A DNA stretch of 64,000 nucleotides from SZUA-430 sp964483585 (GTDB lineage: Bacteria; Pseudomonadota; Alphaproteobacteria; Micropepsales; Micropepsaceae): assembly GCA_964483585.1 (NCBI GenBank), contig CAZABH010000001.1, positions 1-64,000 on the forward strand. The letters run 5' to 3'. The first letter of the stretch is position 1. Each line of letters opens with the position of its first letter. Positions 51,694 to 60,519 of this stretch are shown in pieces. A model generated the notes under the pieces. The model made no database searches, was not told where the DNA came from, and worked only from the letters and a program-made list of their open reading frames with translations. The translations under genes were made by a program, and so were the position numbers.

Positions 51694-52458
51694 ATGATCG
51701 ACATCCACCTGATACCCTGCCTGAAGGACAACTATGCCTACCTGATTCACGATAGACAGACAGACGCTGTGGCTGCCGTTGATCCCTCTGAGGCCAGCCC
51801 CGTCATCGCCGCACTGACCGCGCGTGGACTATCGCTGACGCACATATTGAACACGCATCACCACTTCGACCACACGGGTGGGAACCTCGAACTTAAATCC
51901 AGGACCGGCGCAAAGGTCATTGGACCAAAAGCCGACTGTGACCGCATACCTGGAATCGATGTCATGGTCTCGGAGGGCGACCTGGTGGCAGTCGGCACTG
52001 CGATCGCGCGTATTTTCGACGTACCTGCACACACGCGCGGTCATATCGCTTTCTGGTTCGAAAGTGCGAAGGCCGTATTTACCGGCGACACGATGTTCGC
52101 CATGGGATGTGGACGTCTGTTCGAGGGCACACCTGCCCAGATGTGGGACAGCCTGTCGAAGCTTGCGCGACTTCCCGGCGATACGCGGGTCTACTGCGGA
52201 CACGAGTATACGCAGGCAAACGGGCGATTCGCCCTGACGTTGGAGCCTGAGAACACAGACCTGATGCGTCGCATGGAAGACGTGGACCTGCGACGTAGGC
52301 AAGGCTTGCCAACCATTCCCTCGACGATCGACCTCGAGCTCCGGACAAACCCATTCCTCAGGCCAACATCGACCCATCTGCGTCGCACGCTGTGTCTCCA
52401 GGACGCGGACACGGTGGAGGTGTTTGCGGAAATCCGGCGACGCAAGGACGCTTTTTGA
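51694..52458 (+). CDS. gloB: Hydroxyacylglutathione hydrolase (glyoxalase II)
   Basis: Hydrolyses S-lactoylglutathione in methylglyoxal detoxification. The 254-residue metallo-beta-lactamase-fold protein has THHHFDHTGGN (metal motif, near residue 54), GHIAFWF, TGDTMFAMGCGRLFEGT and CGHEYT. The ATG at 51694 is taken; a TTG at 51688 overlapping the maeB stop (TTGA) is an alternative. It lies two bases after maeB and is probably in one operon with it. Confidence 0.94.
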   Translation: MIDIHLIPCLKDNYAYLIHDRQTDAVAAVDPSEASPVIAALTARGLSLTHILNTHHHFDHTGGNLELKSRTGAKVIGPKADCDRIPGIDVMVSEGDLVAVGTAIARIFDVPAHTRGHIAFWFESAKAVFTGDTMFAMGCGRLFEGTPAQMWDSLSKLARLPGDTRVYCGHEYTQANGRFALTLEPENTDLMRRMEDVDLRRRQGLPTIPSTIDLELRTNPFLRPTSTHLRRTLCLQDADTVEVFAEIRRRKDAF

Positions 52459-52472
52459 CGGAACAGAAGCCC

Positions 52473-52895
52473 ATGCAAGCCAACGCGATCATTCAAAGAC
52501 TTGGGCTACTGCCGCACCCCGAGGGTGGTCACTTTCTCGAGACGTTCAGGGATAACGAAAAGATCAACGGCCGAGCCCGCTCGACAGCCATCCTGTACCT
52601 TCTGAAGGCTGGCGAAACGTCACGCTGGCACCGCATAGACGCCGTAGAGACATGGCATTGGTACTCAGGTGCCCCGCTCGAGCTTCACTTGTCACCAGAT
52701 GGCCGCAGCAGACAGAGCTTGATCTTGGGCAACCTACTCGCGGAAGGTCAGTCACCACAGATCATCGTTCCGTCACGTTGCTGGCAGATGGCACGGTCAC
52801 GAGGGGACTACACACTGGTCGGGTGCACGGTCGCGCCGGGATTTGAGTTCAATGGATTTGAATTGGCCGATGACGGGTGGGAGCCCGGCCCCTAG
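52473..52895 (+). CDS. Cupin-domain protein, DUF985 family
   Basis: A 140-residue small beta-barrel protein. The start MQANAIIQRLGLLPHPEGGHFLETF and the core STAILYLLKAGETSRWHRIDAVETWHWYSG are DUF985 signatures; the family may bind nucleotides or sugars, but no enzyme activity is proven. It follows gloB by 14 bases. Its TAG stop shares the palindrome CTAG with the stop codon of the opposing DUF4908 gene, so the two genes overlap by four bases. Confidence 0.88.
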   Translation: MQANAIIQRLGLLPHPEGGHFLETFRDNEKINGRARSTAILYLLKAGETSRWHRIDAVETWHWYSGAPLELHLSPDGRSRQSLILGNLLAEGQSPQIIVPSRCWQMARSRGDYTLVGCTVAPGFEFNGFELADDGWEPGP

Positions 52896-53638
52896 AGCCG
52901 CCCGAACTGTGCCAATTGCCGTTGGATGACGTCCGAGGATGGCCGCCCCCCTAGCCCCATGCTCGGCGTGAACGTGACAACGAGCATGTCCCCTTGTCGG
53001 TATGGAATAGCCACAGGCCCCGTCACAAAGCGAATGCGTTTCAAGCTCACGCCAGCCGCATCACGACCTGGACCGGACCGGATCCAGTTGAGCAATGCCG
53101 TTCCGGCATTGCGGATGGAATCAAACAGAAGGCTGCGAACGATGGGATCACGTGCGGCGAGATCCCAGTCAGCCTCCAGAAAGACCATGCGCCCAGTCTC
53201 GGCGCGCGCCTGCGCCATGATCCGCGAGGCATAATCCCGGACCATTGCAATTGCAGGGGCATTCGACCGAAGCGGCTGCACTGGTCGCCGATCCGGAGCC
53301 ACAGGAACACCGCGCGGGTGCTCTTGCGTAAACAGGGTAAGGCCACCAAGGGCGGAAATCCGAATGACGACAAACTGATCCTCGCGGATAAGCAAGCGAT
53401 CGCCACCTGCCGCAGGCGCCCAGCGCAGCAGGAGGATTTCCTCGCTCCCGTCAAAACGAAGCTTCGGCGCCTCCCCCGTCAGATCCAGAACAAAGCCAAC
53501 CCGCGTGAACTCCGAGCTGTAATGCGCAAGGGCGGGAAGGTCCCGCTCGAAGGCGCGGGACTCCGTGGGTCCCAGAACCGCCAGAAGGAGGGTCAGGACG
53601 AGACTGAAGCGCAACCAGGACCGCAAATCCGGCTCCAA
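52892..53638 (-). CDS. Secreted DUF4908 family protein
   Basis: A 248-residue exported protein with an N-terminal signal peptide (RFSLVLTLLLAVLGPTESRA, about residues 10-29). The rest is rich in beta-type segments: FTRVGFVLDLTGEAPKLRFD, EILLLRWAPAAGGDRLLIRED and GGLTLFTQEHPRGVPV. No catalytic motif is recognisable. I assign it to DUF4908 by pattern recall; the function is unknown. It converges with the cupin gene. The next upstream stretch (53639-53836) has no convincing gene. Confidence 0.75.
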   Translation of the reverse strand: MEPDLRSWLRFSLVLTLLLAVLGPTESRAFERDLPALAHYSSEFTRVGFVLDLTGEAPKLRFDGSEEILLLRWAPAAGGDRLLIREDQFVVIRISALGGLTLFTQEHPRGVPVAPDRRPVQPLRSNAPAIAMVRDYASRIMAQARAETGRMVFLEADWDLAARDPIVRSLLFDSIRNAGTALLNWIRSGPGRDAAGVSLKRIRFVTGPVAIPYRQGDMLVVTFTPSMGLGGRPSSDVIQRQLAQFGRL

Positions 53639-53836
53639 ACATACGACGCTGTGTCAGGCTTGCGCCCCCAATGGCTGCCCGCACCTATGCCCCTTGATCG
53701 ACTGATTCTGGGCGGCAATCGTGGCAACAATGTGGTTGTCGCCGAAAAGACCGACCACATGACTTACGTAGCGGTAACCAGAGCGGACCGGGAGGGCCGA
53801 GGGCTGTGAACAGGCCAGGCCCCATCCGGCACTCAA

Positions 53837-54559
53837 TCAGTACATGTGCTGGCCACCATTGATCGACATGGTGGAGCCAGTGACGAAACCAGCCTCGTCG
53901 GCGACCAGGAACAACACGCCGCGAGCGATTTCCTCGGCCTTGCCAAGGCGACCGACGGGTATCTTCGCCACGATCTTCTCAAGGACGTTGGCTGGCACTG
54001 CCGCAACCATGTCAGTGTCGACATAGCCAGGCGCAATGGCATTCACCGTGATACCCTTGGGAGCTCCCTCCTGTGCCAGCGCCTTTGTGAAACCGTGGAT
54101 GCCCGACTTGGCAGCCGCGTAGTTCACCTGTCCATACTGTCCAGCCTGGCCGTTGATCGAACCGATATTCACGATCCGACCAAATCCGCGCTCGAGCATG
54201 CTGTCCCAGACAGCCTTGCACATGTTGAAGCAGCCCCCAAGATTGGTATCCAGAACCTCTTCCCATTGCTGCCGGCTCTGCTTCTTCAGCGTTGCGTCTC
54301 TGGTAATGCCCGCATTGTTTACAACCACATCGACAGGACCCAGCTTCGCCACCACCGCAGAAACACCTTGGATGCACTGTTCATAGTCGGCAACATCCCA
54401 CTTGAACACATCTATCCCGTGCTTGTCTGCGAACGCCCTCGCACGCGCATCATTCCCCGCATAATTCGCCGCCACAGTGTAGCCAGCACGTTTCAGTCCG
54501 ACCGAAATCGCCTCACCAATTCCGCGCGTCCCGCCCGTCACGATTGCAACTCTCGACAT
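53837..54559 (-). CDS. phaB: Acetoacetyl-CoA reductase (NADPH)
   Basis: Reduces acetoacetyl-CoA to (R)-3-hydroxybutyryl-CoA, the second step of poly-3-hydroxybutyrate synthesis. The 240-residue short-chain dehydrogenase has IVTGGTRGIGEAISVGLKRA, the serine in NIGSINGQAGQYG and the catalytic Y-x3-K in VNYAAAKSGIHGFTKAL. The ending STMSINGGQHMY is a PhaB hallmark. It lies 24 bases after phaA. The PHA synthase phaC is not in this window. Confidence 0.96.
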   Translation of the reverse strand: MSRVAIVTGGTRGIGEAISVGLKRAGYTVAANYAGNDARARAFADKHGIDVFKWDVADYEQCIQGVSAVVAKLGPVDVVVNNAGITRDATLKKQSRQQWEEVLDTNLGGCFNMCKAVWDSMLERGFGRIVNIGSINGQAGQYGQVNYAAAKSGIHGFTKALAQEGAPKGITVNAIAPGYVDTDMVAAVPANVLEKIVAKIPVGRLGKAEEIARGVLFLVADEAGFVTGSTMSINGGQHMY

Positions 54560-54583
54560 CTATGTCTCCTCGATCAGGTATGA

Positions 54584-55759
54584 TTATCGTTCGACGCACA
54601 TGGCGATGCCCATGCCGCCACCGATACACAGCGTGGCAAGGCCCTTGCGCGCATTTCGCTTCTGCATTTCATGCAACAAGGTCACCAACACACGCCCGCC
54701 GGATGCGCCGATGGGGTGGCCGATGGCGATGGCACCGCCATTGACGTTCACCTTGGCGGGATCCCAAGCCATGTCCTTGTTGACTGCACAGGCCTGCGCT
54801 GCAAACGCCTCATTGGCCTCGACAAGGTCGAGATCGGAAACACCCCATCCCGCCTTCTTCAGCGCAAGGCGGGATGCGGGTATGGGACCCGTCCCCATGA
54901 CCTTGGGATCGACTCCTGCCTGCGCCCAGGACCGGATCAGAGCGAGGGGCTTCAATCCACGCCTGACTGCATCTTTGGCAGACATGAGCAAGACTACCGC
55001 AGCACCATCGTTGATGCCGCTGGCATTGGCTGCCGTGACAGTTCCACCATCCCGGAGGAAGGCCGGACGAAGATCCTTGATGGACGCATAGGTGACGCCG
55101 TCACGAATGTACTCATCAGTGTCTACGAGCCGCTCGCCCTTCCTTTCCTTTACGCTGACTGGCACGATCTCGTCCTTGAAACGACCGGCCTTACGCGCCG
55201 CTTCAGCCTTGTTCTGCGAGGCGACGGCAAACTCATCCTGCTGCTCTCGCGTAATCTGCCACGCCTTTGCTACATTCTCGGCCGTATTACCCATGTGATA
55301 GCCATTGAACACGTCTATCAACCCGTCCTTGATCATCGTGTCGACGAACTCAAGTGCGCCCATCTTCTGACCTGACCGCAAATAAGCCGCATGCGGCGCC
55401 ATCGACATCGACTCCTGTCCACCGGCGATCACAACCTGCGAATCACCATTCACAATAGCCTGATGTCCAAGCGCCACAGCCCTGAGGCCTGACCCACAAA
55501 GCTGGTTCACGCCCCATGCTGGCACTTCAACAGGAATGCCCGCATGGATCGCTGCCTGTCGAGCCGGGTTCTGGCCCTGCGCCGCCGTGAGGATCTGGCC
55601 GAGGATGACCTCGCTGACCTCGCCAGGCTCGAGGTTGGCCCGTCTCAGCACCTCGCAAATGACAGTTTTGCCAAGCTCATGCGCCGGGACATTTGCGAAA
55701 GATCCATTGAAAGAACCAACCGGCGTTCGTGCAGCTGCAACAATGGCAACCTCTGACAT
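54584..55759 (-). CDS. phaA: Acetyl-CoA acetyltransferase (beta-ketothiolase)
   Basis: Condenses two acetyl-CoA into acetoacetyl-CoA. The 391-residue thiolase has the acyl-binding cysteine in VNQLCGSGLRAVALG (near residue 88), the histidine in NGGAIAIGHPIGASGGR (near 348), and the second cysteine in TLCIGGGMGIAMCVE. The ATG at 55759 has AGGAG 8 bases upstream. A GTG three codons further up is possible. It is divergent from phaR across 240 bases that contain the proposed PhaR operator. Confidence 0.96.
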   Translation of the reverse strand: MSEVAIVAAARTPVGSFNGSFANVPAHELGKTVICEVLRRANLEPGEVSEVILGQILTAAQGQNPARQAAIHAGIPVEVPAWGVNQLCGSGLRAVALGHQAIVNGDSQVVIAGGQESMSMAPHAAYLRSGQKMGALEFVDTMIKDGLIDVFNGYHMGNTAENVAKAWQITREQQDEFAVASQNKAEAARKAGRFKDEIVPVSVKERKGERLVDTDEYIRDGVTYASIKDLRPAFLRDGGTVTAANASGINDGAAVVLLMSAKDAVRRGLKPLALIRSWAQAGVDPKVMGTGPIPASRLALKKAGWGVSDLDLVEANEAFAAQACAVNKDMAWDPAKVNVNGGAIAIGHPIGASGGRVLVTLLHEMQKRNARKGLATLCIGGGMGIAMCVER

Positions 55760-55953
55760 GAAGCTCACTCCTATTGATCGATGGAAGCAGTTTGGAGATT
55801 AACGTTGAGGATGACATGGTGCAGACAAAAGGCGCAACCATTTAGGGCAGATTTGAGCCATTTTCAGACCTCGGCGCATGAAACGGGAGACGACAGGCGC
55901 ATCCGCAATAGGAATGGAACACAACTTAGCCTAGAATGCAGTGCAACAAGCTG

Positions 55954-55969
55954 GCATTGCATGCAATGC
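55954..55969. promoter_or_regulatory. Probable PhaR operator (16-base perfect palindrome)
   Basis: GCATTGCATGCAATGC is its own reverse complement and is centred 38 bases before the phaR ATG. TGC-rich sites are the known type bound by PhaR in several bacteria. Another partial site, GCAGTGCAAC, lies 10 bases earlier. It is in the shared phaA-phaR intergenic region and could control both genes. Confidence 0.65.
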
Positions 55970-55999
55970 GGCAAGTCATAATTTCGGGATGCAAAGCCC

Positions 56000-56617
56000 A
56001 TGACAACGCCAAACAACGAACCAATCACGATCAAGAAATACGCAAACCGCCGCCTCTACAACACGGCGACGTCGAGTTACGTGACGCTTGATCACCTCGC
56101 CGACATGGTGAAGCGCGGCCAGGAATTCAATGTGCATGACGCCAAGACTGGTGAAGACATCACAAGGGCGGTTCTCACCCAGATCATCTTCGAGGAGGAA
56201 GGCAAAGGCGGCCAGCAACTCCTGCCCATCCAGTTCTTGCGCCAGCTGATACGCTTCTATGGTGACAGCATGCAGGCCCTCCTCCCGGGCTACCTGAACC
56301 TCAGCATGGATTCTTTCTCGAAGAACCACGAGCGCATGCGCGAGCAACTCGCTTCGACCTTTGGTGGAAAGCACGTACTGAAGGATTTCGAGGGACTGGC
56401 ACGCCAGAACATGGCCATGTTCGAACGTACATTGCGAATGTTCACGCCATTCGGCGCAATCATGGCCAATCGGCCAAATGATCGGGACCCGGGCACGAGC
56501 CCGGAAGGATCAGCGGAGCAAGGCTCTCCGGCATCTGCCGATCAGGAAATTGCAGATCTGAAAGAACAACTCGACACACTGCGTCGCCAGCTCGACGAGC
56601 TCGCAAGTCGCAGATGA
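56000..56617 (+). CDS. phaR: Polyhydroxyalkanoate synthesis repressor PhaR
   Basis: A 205-residue DNA- and PHB-binding repressor. The N-terminal DNA-binding domain is clear: IKKYANRRLYNTATSSYVTL, then HLADMVKRGQEFNVHDAKTGEDITRAVLTQII. The middle PHB-accumulation regulatory domain runs to about 140 (LLPIQFLRQLIRFYGDSMQALLPGYL). The tail is low in complexity and ends in a coiled-coil-like QEIADLKEQLDTLRRQLDELASR, which may support oligomers. It is divergent from phaA-phaB. When PHB is present, PhaR is thought to leave DNA and free phasin expression. Confidence 0.95.
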   Translation: MTTPNNEPITIKKYANRRLYNTATSSYVTLDHLADMVKRGQEFNVHDAKTGEDITRAVLTQIIFEEEGKGGQQLLPIQFLRQLIRFYGDSMQALLPGYLNLSMDSFSKNHERMREQLASTFGGKHVLKDFEGLARQNMAMFERTLRMFTPFGAIMANRPNDRDPGTSPEGSAEQGSPASADQEIADLKEQLDTLRRQLDELASRR

Positions 56618-56654
56618 GAACGCACCTCATTCCAAGCTGAAGCGCGGAGAAGAC

Positions 56655-57197
56655 GTGAAACTTCTGGCAATAGCCCTCATGGCGCAAGTAGTGCTGCTCA
56701 TGGTAAGCGTGACCAGCGTTATGGCTGCAAACAGCAAGGATGTGGCGCGCGCACGCGATACAAGCGGCATCCCGGAATGCAATCGTTGTGATCTCTCAGG
56801 CGCCAACCTTGAGAATGGGTTTTTCCAGCTGGCCGTTCTCCTCGAAGCAAACCTGTCGGGAGCGCGCCTTGACGGTGCCAATCTGGCTGGCGCGCAACTC
56901 AACGGCGCGAACCTGAACAAGGCATCGTTGCGTTACGCGAACCTCTCTGGCGCACGATTGGAAGGTGCGGACCTGCGAGGAGCGGACCTCAGCAATGCAT
57001 GGCTCAACTGGACCTGGCTGGTTGGCGCCAACATGGAAGGCGCAAACCTCACGAACGCCATCTTTGTGGGAACACAGATCCAGAACACCGACCTTTCAGG
57101 AACGATAGGCCTCACCGCAGAACAGGTAGCGAGAGCCTGCTCAACATCTCAAACGCGCCTGCCCAAGGGCTTGCGCGTAGCTTACTGCAGGAATTGA
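56655..57197 (+). CDS. Secreted pentapeptide-repeat protein
   Basis: A 180-residue exported protein. The GTG start is supported by GGAGAAG at 4 bases. The signal peptide is about residues 1-25 (LLAIALMAQVVLLMVSVTSVMA). The mature part has A(D/N)LxG-type pentapeptide repeats from about 45 to 145 (GANLE, GARLD, GANLA, GANLN, GARLE, GADLR, GADLS), which form a right-handed beta-helix. Two cysteines near the start (CNRC) and two near the end may form disulfides. The role is unknown; gyrase-protecting members are cytosolic, so this periplasmic one differs. Confidence 0.82.
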   Translation: MKLLAIALMAQVVLLMVSVTSVMAANSKDVARARDTSGIPECNRCDLSGANLENGFFQLAVLLEANLSGARLDGANLAGAQLNGANLNKASLRYANLSGARLEGADLRGADLSNAWLNWTWLVGANMEGANLTNAIFVGTQIQNTDLSGTIGLTAEQVARACSTSQTRLPKGLRVAYCRN

Positions 57198-57216
57198 CAA
57201 ACTGTCCCCGCAGGGC

Positions 57217-57588
57217 TCAGGGCCCGCCGTCGTCACGCAGTGCCCATTGGACGCCAACAAATGCACCCTTCACGATCGGCAGCAGCCAGAGTGTCACGAC
57301 AACAAGTCCGGCGATCAATACACCTGTGACAAACGCAAGCGGCAGAGTGCGAACCGCCTCCAGCAGGAGAATGGGCGCAAGCAAGAGGTGGCCGACGATA
57401 AGTATGGTGAAATAGGCTGGACCATCATCGGATTTATATCGCCCAAGGGCGTGGCCACAGTGGGTGCAGGTGGGCACGACCTTCAGATAGGACGAATAAA
57501 GCTTGGCATCACCGCAAGATGGGCATTTTCCAGAAAGGCCACGACGAAACCCCCTCCACAAGTCGCGTTCATCTCCATCACGATGCAT
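57217..57588 (-). CDS. DUF983 family membrane protein with zinc-ribbon
   Basis: A 123-residue protein. The start MHRDGDERDLWRGFRRGLSG is preferred, because the in-frame extension upstream looks random. A zinc-ribbon of two CxxC pairs is present (GKCPSCGDAKLY and PTCTHCGHALG), followed by two hydrophobic helices (AYFTILIVGHLLLAPILLLE and VTGVLIAGLVVVTLWLLPIV). This is the DUF983 pattern, often near cytochrome oxidase genes, though none is here. It converges with the pentapeptide gene. Confidence 0.85.
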   Translation of the reverse strand: MHRDGDERDLWRGFRRGLSGKCPSCGDAKLYSSYLKVVPTCTHCGHALGRYKSDDGPAYFTILIVGHLLLAPILLLEAVRTLPLAFVTGVLIAGLVVVTLWLLPIVKGAFVGVQWALRDDGGP

Positions 57589-57677
57589 GTCGAGCCCGGC
57601 TCCACGTTTGCCACGACAGGCAGAATACGCGCCCTCGCACCGCCCGCCGACATACGCGTTGTCGCAGCAGGGTCGCC

Positions 57678-59390
57678 TCAGCGGTCCTTCTGCACCCAAG
57701 GCTCGGCAACGCTGGGGGCCCCGAAATGGATGCCCTGAAAGTAGTCCACCCCGAAGGTTCTCAGGATTTCGCTTTCGCGCTCACTGCCAACCCACTCCGC
57801 GACGGTAGCAAGTTTGAAATTGCGGGCGAGGTTCACCAACGTACTGACAAAGATCTGATTGTCATGGCTCTCGGCCAACCCTTTCACGAAGGAACCATCC
57901 ACCTTGACCATATCGACCTTGAGGGACTGCAAATTTCGGAAAGAGGTATAGCCAGCGCCAAAGTCATCGATCGCAACTTGAGCACCCAGCGAACGGATAC
58001 GACTGACAAATCTCATGCTCTCCTCAATATCGATAAGAGCGGCTGTTTCAGTCAGTTCGACAATCAACCGGGGCGCGACATCCCGGTGAGATTCGATATA
58101 TGACACGAATGCCTCAAGCGAGGGACGGTCCGAGGCCGTCATACCGGAAACATTCAGCGTCAGGCGCGCATCAAGGCTGCGATGCAACGCATCAATGGTC
58201 AACTCAAGCACACGACGGTCAAGGCGCCGCACGAGGCCAAGTTGCTCGGCAACGGCAATGAAGTCACCAGCGGCAATGACCTGCCCTTCCGGCCTAACGA
58301 TGCGCACAAGGCACTCATGCATTGCAGTTGCCCCTGTCTGGGCATCCACGATGGGCTGATAGGCCAGAAGCACCCTGCCTTCGTCCAGCGCCGTCACGAT
58401 CTGGTCGCCGATAAGCACGGCGCGCTTGCGCAATGAGTCCCGCTGGGGTGAATGAGCGTAGGACGCATAATTATCGCGACCATAGAGCTTGGCACGATCC
58501 AAGGCCTCTTCGGCGCGAGACATGGCTTCCTGGCTGTTTCTGGCATCAAGGGGCAGAGAGACGGCGCCAACCGACACACTGACGCTAACCGCGCCATTAC
58601 GGGTAGGAATGACCTTGGCACGCGCGACATCCCTGAACTGCGCCGCACGGACACTCATGTCTGCAGGTTTGCAACCCTCGACCAGGATACCGAACTTGTT
58701 ACCCGCAGTCCTGCCGATCGCACAACCAGGACCCGCGGCTTCTGCGAGACGCCTGCCGATGGCGACGATGACTTCGTCGGCCATGTCAAAACCATAGGTC
58801 TCGTTGATGACCGCGAGATCATCGATTGCGACAACAAAATAGGCGCAGGACTTTCTCTCGGACACAGGCCTCAGCTCGAGAACCTGAGCGAGGCAATCTC
58901 GAAGTCGCATGCGATTGAGGTGCCCCGTCATCTCGTCATATCGGGCAGCCCAGCTATAGCGAGCCTCGCGCAGTTTACGTTCGGTTATGTCGCGCAGCGC
59001 ACCGACAACTCGTCCGACGCCGCCATCCCGTCCGGGTACGCAGATCCCGCAATCTTCAACCCATAGAGGATCACCATTGGTGAGCATCGGGTACTCGAGG
59101 CGAAACGGCTTCCCGTCCAGAGGAGTTTCCATCGCGAGCCTCAGCCTGAGCTCAGCGGCCTCGCTGTCGATCAGCGCGTGGAAGCCCTGCGCGGTGACGA
59201 AATCCTCAGCACAACCTAGTCCAAGGGCCTTGCTCGGGTCCGAGGTCCACGAAATCTGGTTATCATCCGGCGTCCACTCGTAGACGAGGTCGCCCGTCGC
59301 CGAGAGCGCGAGCCGCATGCGCTCTACTTCTCGCAACTCGCTTAATCGATTGACTGCAGATGCAGCTTTGGATCGGCCGAACAACACCAA
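57678..59390 (-). CDS. PAS-GGDEF-EAL protein; probable c-di-GMP phosphodiesterase with degenerate GGDEF
   Basis: A 570-residue signalling protein. A PAS-like domain covers about 25-138, ending in a PAC (ALRDITERKLREARY). The GGDEF domain (about 145-315) is degenerate: the active site reads AGNKF (229-233), so no diguanylate cyclase activity is expected. The EAL domain (about 325-560) starts with YQPIVDA and has E359-C360-L361, LNVSG, ELTETA, AIDDFGAGYTS, KVDMVKVDG and YFQGIHFG, so the metal and catalytic residues seem kept. The start is TTG with no upstream ATG in frame before a stop. It is likely a PDE regulated by the PAS and the GGDEF domain. Confidence 0.88.
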   Translation of the reverse strand: MVLFGRSKAASAVNRLSELREVERMRLALSATGDLVYEWTPDDNQISWTSDPSKALGLGCAEDFVTAQGFHALIDSEAAELRLRLAMETPLDGKPFRLEYPMLTNGDPLWVEDCGICVPGRDGGVGRVVGALRDITERKLREARYSWAARYDEMTGHLNRMRLRDCLAQVLELRPVSERKSCAYFVVAIDDLAVINETYGFDMADEVIVAIGRRLAEAAGPGCAIGRTAGNKFGILVEGCKPADMSVRAAQFRDVARAKVIPTRNGAVSVSVSVGAVSLPLDARNSQEAMSRAEEALDRAKLYGRDNYASYAHSPQRDSLRKRAVLIGDQIVTALDEGRVLLAYQPIVDAQTGATAMHECLVRIVRPEGQVIAAGDFIAVAEQLGLVRRLDRRVLELTIDALHRSLDARLTLNVSGMTASDRPSLEAFVSYIESHRDVAPRLIVELTETAALIDIEESMRFVSRIRSLGAQVAIDDFGAGYTSFRNLQSLKVDMVKVDGSFVKGLAESHDNQIFVSTLVNLARNFKLATVAEWVGSERESEILRTFGVDYFQGIHFGAPSVAEPWVQKDR

Positions 59391-59898
59391 TACGCCCCCA
59401 CTCCAATACTCTCAGGCGGCGGGCAGTTCGCCTCATCTCGCAAGCACGCCAAAGATATCCATCAACCGTTTAAGAAAGCCGGAACACGGCACCCGCTGCG
59501 ATCCATGCCATCGCATCGAGAGTGGGATTAAGCTTAATGTTTCGTGCGCGACGTGGCATGCGCCGTGCGAAGACCTAAGCCACATGGCAATAATCAGACC
59601 AATATGTCCCATTTCGGCGCGCCTGACTTCAAAGGCAGGACGTCGAATAGCGCCGGTTGCTCCAACGTCCCGCATGGCGGGCCGGGGAGCGCGGTCTTCG
59701 CCTGGGAAGGAGCAACCGGCGCAATACCATGCACAAGCCAAAACCACTCAGGACACCGAGAGCCAAGCCACCTTCAAGGCGACCTTCGTTTCCCAAGTAC
59801 TCGGCCAGCAGGTCACTCAGCGCCGCCCATCGCATGAGCAGGCAGCTTCACATTACGAAACCGCTGAGCGAATTGACGCCATGAAATGGCAATGGCTA
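59391..59898. other. Intergenic stretch of 508 bases with no firm gene
   Basis: This region separates the GGDEF-EAL gene from the small HTH gene, both on the minus strand. I see one weak minus-strand coding possibility (59629-59835, listed separately). I see no tRNA, repeat or clear terminator here. The promoter of the GGDEF-EAL gene should lie near 59400-59500. Confidence 0.5.
59629..59835 (-). CDS. Possible small single-span membrane protein
   Basis: A 68-residue reading frame, MRWAALSDLLAEYLGN, followed by one hydrophobic stretch (GGLALGVLSGFGLCMVL, about 22-38) and a very basic tail (RRLLLPRRRPRS), a positive-inside pattern for one membrane span. There is no strong ribosome-binding site before the ATG. 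It lies in the gap after the HTH gene and on the same strand, 63 bases away. It resembles nothing I know; it may be noise in high-GC sequence. Confidence 0.3.
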   Translation of the reverse strand: MRWAALSDLLAEYLGNEGRLEGGLALGVLSGFGLCMVLRRLLLPRRRPRSPARHAGRWSNRRYSTSCL

Positions 59899-60243
59899 TC
59901 AACGCGGCTTTGATCGGATGCTTTCGATCTCTTCAAGCACTGCACGAAGCTGAACCTCGAGCCGATCCACTCTGGACTGCAGCTCTGTTACGGTCGCCTC
60001 AACCGATGGATGACCCTGCGGTACTGGCGTCGAAACACCTGCTCGCTCGGCAATGATACGTGCGGGCACCCCTAGCAGCTGCGCGAGCAAGGCCACATCA
60101 CGAGCTGACAGTTCACGCTGATCCTTCCAGAGTTCCTCCACCTGCTCGTCCCCCAGGGTAAGCAGCCTGGCGACATCGGCACGTGTGGCACCAACCCGGG
60201 CAAGCTGGGCGTCGAACCATCCCTGATCAAAAAAAAGAGCCAC
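59899..60243 (-). CDS. Small helix-turn-helix domain protein
   Basis: A 114-residue protein. From the GTG start the sequence runs ALFFDQGWFDAQLARVGATR, followed by an XRE-like helix-turn-helix (about 17-55: DVARLLTLGDEQVEELWKDQ, ARDVALLAQLLGVPARIIAERAGVS). A C-terminal coiled coil (VTELQSRVDRLEVQLRAVLEEIE, about 85-108) suggests dimers. An AAGGG site precedes the GTG. Similar proteins are found in Rhodospirillales; none has a proven function to my knowledge. The 276-base gap to the divergent Rieske gene probably contains both promoters. Confidence 0.75.
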   Translation of the reverse strand: MALFFDQGWFDAQLARVGATRADVARLLTLGDEQVEELWKDQRELSARDVALLAQLLGVPARIIAERAGVSTPVPQGHPSVEATVTELQSRVDRLEVQLRAVLEEIESIRSKPR

Positions 60244-60519
60244 CGGGGCACCCTTTCCACTTGGGCTGAATATACGCCAGGCACCCCGGACGCACAGACA
60301 CAATGATCTCCTTGTGACAGCCCCGTGCCAAGGGTGTACTGAAAATCACCGGGACGCCCATCCCGCAAAGCTTCATGGTTACGATCGCCACAAGTAAACA
60401 TCGCGGACCCGAAGAGCCCTTTCGTCGACAACCTGGTCGGCCAACTGGCCAAGCCAATGTCGACGTTGGCACACGCGTTCTGCTACATATGCTCGCCTGC
60501 AAAATCCAAGATTGCAACC

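Noticed and set aside
53639..53836. Small frame (40 codons, from ATG 53687, plus strand) between DUF4908 and phaB
   Set aside because: No ribosome-binding site, and the reading continues from an open shadow frame antisense to the DUF4908 gene.
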